From Opitutia bacterium UBA957 (GTDB lineage: Bacteria; Verrucomicrobiota; Verrucomicrobiia; Opitutales; UBA953), in contig DBCN01000122.1 in assembly GCA_002293065.1 (NCBI GenBank), positions 677 through 10,280 of the forward strand: a stretch of DNA of 9,604 nt. Direction: 5' to 3'. Each line of letters starts with the position of its first letter. The first letter of the stretch is position 1. The notes under the pieces are model-generated. The model saw only the letters and a list, made by a program, of their open reading frames with translations, ran no database searches and was not told where the DNA came from. Positions 7,583 through 9,604 of the stretch are shown here, piece after piece. The position numbers and the translations under genes are program-made.

Positions 7583-7615
7583 TAAGGTTTCCCTTAATCG
7601 CAGGGCTTGAAGCCC
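7583..7615 (+). repeat. Two small inverted repeats in the ThuA-hydrolase intergenic region
   Basis: TAAGG (7583-7587), TTTC, CCTTA (7592-7596) and GGGCTT (7603-7608), G, AAGCCC (7610-7615) are two perfect short inverted repeats directly upstream of the hairpin at 7620. Together the three structures take up nearly the whole 60-base gap. Each small one alone could be chance; their tandem arrangement would suit a structured leader RNA. Confidence 0.35.
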
Positions 7616-7619
7616 GAAC

Positions 7620-7657
7620 GGGGCATGGCAGATTCCTGTCATGCCCCGCTTCTTTTT
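7620..7657 (+). terminator. Terminator-like hairpin and U tract overlapping the next gene's start
   Basis: GGGGCATGGCAG (7620-7631), loop ATTC, and CTGTCATGCCCC (7636-7647) form a 12 bp stem with one G-U pair, followed by GCTTCTTTTTT (7648-7657). This has the form of a Rho-independent terminator 40 bp after the ThuA stop. Its right arm contains the ATG (7641-7643) of the next gene and the T tract encodes phenylalanines of that gene's signal peptide, so it may act as a terminator, an attenuator or a start-codon-masking structure. Confidence 0.6.
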
Positions 7658-9604
7658 TGCCCTGCTCCTGCTGTGCCTCGGCGCCATCGCCCAGGCCGAA
7701 ACGTACGAACTGCGCAACGGCAACCTCATCCGTCGCTTCGAGCTCAAGGACGGCCGCTTCCGTACGCTCGGCTGGACAGATAAGGCCACCGGCCGGACGC
7801 TCGACGTGGACAGCGACGAGTTCGCGATCCGTCTATCCGACGGCACGGTGCTCACGGCGGACGATTACGAGGCGAAGGTGGTCGTCTACAAGACGCGCGG
7901 CGAAGCCATGCGCAGCTCCGGCTCCCGAACCCTACCCGACATCGAATACGTGCTGCGGTCCGGTCGCACGACTAACCCGCTGGCCCCGACCAAGGTATTC
8001 CAGGTCTTCTACCCCGCGCTGGAACCCCATACGACGCCCACCTTTTGGTCGAAAGACACCTCCACGATACTCAAGCAGCTCGAGATCAAATGGGCTCCGG
8101 GACAGGTCGACGGAAAAGCGGGGATCGAAGCCGAACGTTTTCGCACCAAGGCGAAGGCCAGCCGAGGCGGACGCGGCGAACCGGTGGTGATCGACGACGC
8201 TTGGATCATCCTGCCGCACGAGCCGACGACGCTGACGCGCCACACCGACGGCAACCAACCCGCCGCCTATGCGCACCGCTTCGAGAAGGTCGGAAACCAC
8301 AGCTTCGTCGACTACAACCAAGCCGATGTGGAACCCAAGCCCCAGGAGGGCTTGGTGCGTTGCCTCTGCTTCCCGGTCGTCTCCGGTCACACGTCCTTCT
8401 CGGCCCCCATCGCCGTCTTCGCCGTGCCCGCGGGGTCTTCGCCCGAACAGGCGGTCATCGACTATAGCCGTCCAGCGGCTAAGACCCGCAGCTATACCCA
8501 CTACAACAACTGGTTCGATCCGGCAGGGAAGAACCTGAAGGGCGACAACCTGCCGGCGATCCACCGCCAGTTTGTCGAGGCGCTCAAAGGCTCGGGCATA
8601 AAGGTCGATGGCATGGTACCCGACAACGGCTGGCAGGACCGCAAATCAGTCTGGCAACCCGCCCAAGGCGCCTTCCCCGCAGGCATGCAGGACCTCAACA
8701 AGCTCAGCGAGACACTGCTCTCCCAGGGAAGCTCGCTCGGGCTTTGGATGGCCGCTGACGGCACGACGAACGACATCAACTGGGGCGTCGGCCAAGGCTA
8801 CGTGAAGGCCCAACCGAACAGCTACTTCAAGCAGTACTTTGCCCACTATTCCTTGGCGGACGAGAAGTATCAACGGGCAACGATGCAACAGCTGGCCACG
8901 CTATCCAACGAGACCAAGGTTTCCTATCTCAAGTTCGACTTCAACCACTTCTCGAACGTCGTACCCACCGACCGGCATGGCCACGCAGCGGAATTCTTCG
9001 GCTTTGCGGTCGCCACCTTGCCCGCGCGGGCGAAGGGCGTCTTCATCAACGCGACGAACTGGACGTGGCATTCGCCGGCGTGGTTGAACTTCGCGGACTC
9101 GGTCTGGCTACTGGCGGGCGACGACGGCTTCAACGGCAACTGGCCCGAACTTTCCGGCCGCGCGCAGGCCACGACCGACCGTGATGTGTATTTCTGGCGG
9201 ATGTGGGGCGACCCGGCCGACCGGCCGTGGTTCCCGATCTCGAACATCATGACGCACGGGATCATCCGCAACGCGCGCGGCCAGATGTCGTTCCCGACCG
9301 ACCTGCCCCGCGATTGGTCCGATCACGTGCTCATGCACTACGGCCGCGGCACCCTGCTCCGCGAATGGTACCTATCGCCGGCTTCGGTCTCGCCCGACGA
9401 ATGGAAGGCGCTGATCGCGGTCCACCAGTGGACCGAGGCACGTAAGGCTGACATGATCAATACGTGCTATGTAGGCGGTCGTCCCGACGATGGCCACGCT
9501 TACGGCTACATGGGCTGGTCGCGCGATGGCCAAACCGGCACGCTGGTCGCCCGTAACCCGGCCGCGGGGACGGCGACGCTATCGGTGCGTCTCGATGCGA
9601 CGAC
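7641..9604 (+). CDS. Secreted clan GH-D-like glycoside hydrolase (alpha-galactosidase-like), C-terminus cut by window edge
   Basis: The frame opens at ATG 7641 and runs to the window end (654 full codons). An in-frame stop at 7608 and no other ATG between fix this start. A Sec signal peptide MPRFFFALLLLCLGAIAQA (1-19) is followed by a beta-rich N-terminal region (about 20-275) and then a TIM-barrel-like catalytic region. Its order of motifs resembles GH36/GH27: THYNNWFD (286-293), VDGMVPDNGW (322-331), LGLWMAADG (366-374), YLKFDFN (429-435), GVFINATNWTW (466-476), NFADSVWLLAGDDG (483-496) and SGRAQATTDRD (505-515). D433 sits where the GH36 nucleophile is (compare KWDMN), and D486 is a candidate acid/base; both are inferences. 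The CSGG-type motif of classical alpha-galactosidases is replaced by NATNWTW, and the EPE after GLW is missing, so the substrate may differ. The gene follows an exported ThuA protein by 60 bp; both may serve extracellular sugar breakdown. The start codon lies in a terminator-like stem. A C-terminal beta-sandwich domain probably continues beyond the edge. Confidence 0.7.
   Translation, partial: MPRFFFALLLLCLGAIAQAETYELRNGNLIRRFELKDGRFRTLGWTDKATGRTLDVDSDEFAIRLSDGTVLTADDYEAKVVVYKTRGEAMRSSGSRTLPDIEYVLRSGRTTNPLAPTKVFQVFYPALEPHTTPTFWSKDTSTILKQLEIKWAPGQVDGKAGIEAERFRTKAKASRGGRGEPVVIDDAWIILPHEPTTLTRHTDGNQPAAYAHRFEKVGNHSFVDYNQADVEPKPQEGLVRCLCFPVVSGHTSFSAPIAVFAVPAGSSPEQAVIDYSRPAAKTRSYTHYNNWFDPAGKNLKGDNLPAIHRQFVEALKGSGIKVDGMVPDNGWQDRKSVWQPAQGAFPAGMQDLNKLSETLLSQGSSLGLWMAADGTTNDINWGVGQGYVKAQPNSYFKQYFAHYSLADEKYQRATMQQLATLSNETKVSYLKFDFNHFSNVVPTDRHGHAAEFFGFAVATLPARAKGVFINATNWTWHSPAWLNFADSVWLLAGDDGFNGNWPELSGRAQATTDRDVYFWRMWGDPADRPWFPISNIMTHGIIRNARGQMSFPTDLPRDWSDHVLMHYGRGTLLREWYLSPASVSPDEWKALIAVHQWTEARKADMINTCYVGGRPDDGHAYGYMGWSRDGQTGTLVARNPAAGTATLSVRLDAT

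Noticed and set aside
7581..7586. TATAAG as a -10 box for the hydrolase gene
   Set aside because: It matches a -10 element in five of six bases, but no plausible -35 element is seen about 17 bases upstream, so it is not listed as a promoter.

Overview
The window is GC-rich, compact and gene-dense. It carries five protein families that together point to an environmental Verrucomicrobiota (perhaps an Opitutae-type lineage) or, less likely, a Planctomycetota bacterium. The strongest indicator is the tandem pair of a multi-domain 'planctomycete-type' haem protein (PSD3/PSD5/PSD4/PSCyt3/PSD2 modules) and a Tat-exported HXXSHH (DUF1552) protein, an arrangement that is common in those two phyla and scarce elsewhere. 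The taxonomic call is an inference from gene content; no rRNA, tRNA or other marker gene is present. I see no mobile element, CRISPR array or tRNA.

Layout. Minus strand, read from right to left: the haem protein (4807 to 2258), then 11 bp later the DUF1552 protein (2246 to 891), then 69 bp later the start of a DUF2339-like polytopic membrane protein (821 to 1, cut by the window edge). These three probably form one transcript starting in the divergent region near 4808-4954. Plus strand: a ComM/YifB AAA+ ATPase (from 4955, possibly 4895, to 6481), then 46 bp later a secreted ThuA-domain protein (6528-7580), then a secreted glycoside-hydrolase-like protein (7641 to the right edge, cut). No gap between genes exceeds about 150 bases.

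How the genes relate. The two halves diverge from a short intergenic region that contains a perfect 9+9 bp inverted repeat and a pair of 8 bp direct repeats. The leftward genes encode an exported c-type-haem protein plus a Tat-exported partner whose joint chemistry is not established. The rightward ThuA protein and the clan GH-D-like hydrolase are both predicted to be exported, which suggests sugar or polymer breakdown outside the cytoplasm. ComM is a housekeeping DNA-processing ATPase and is probably unrelated to its neighbours.

Most worth a second look: a terminator-like hairpin with a U tract (7620-7657) whose right arm contains the start codon of the hydrolase; the divergent glycoside hydrolase with clan GH-D-like layout but altered catalytic-region motifs; a beta-rich insert in the haem protein; and a CCCC tract just upstream of four of the six start codons, where a Shine-Dalgarno sequence would be expected.
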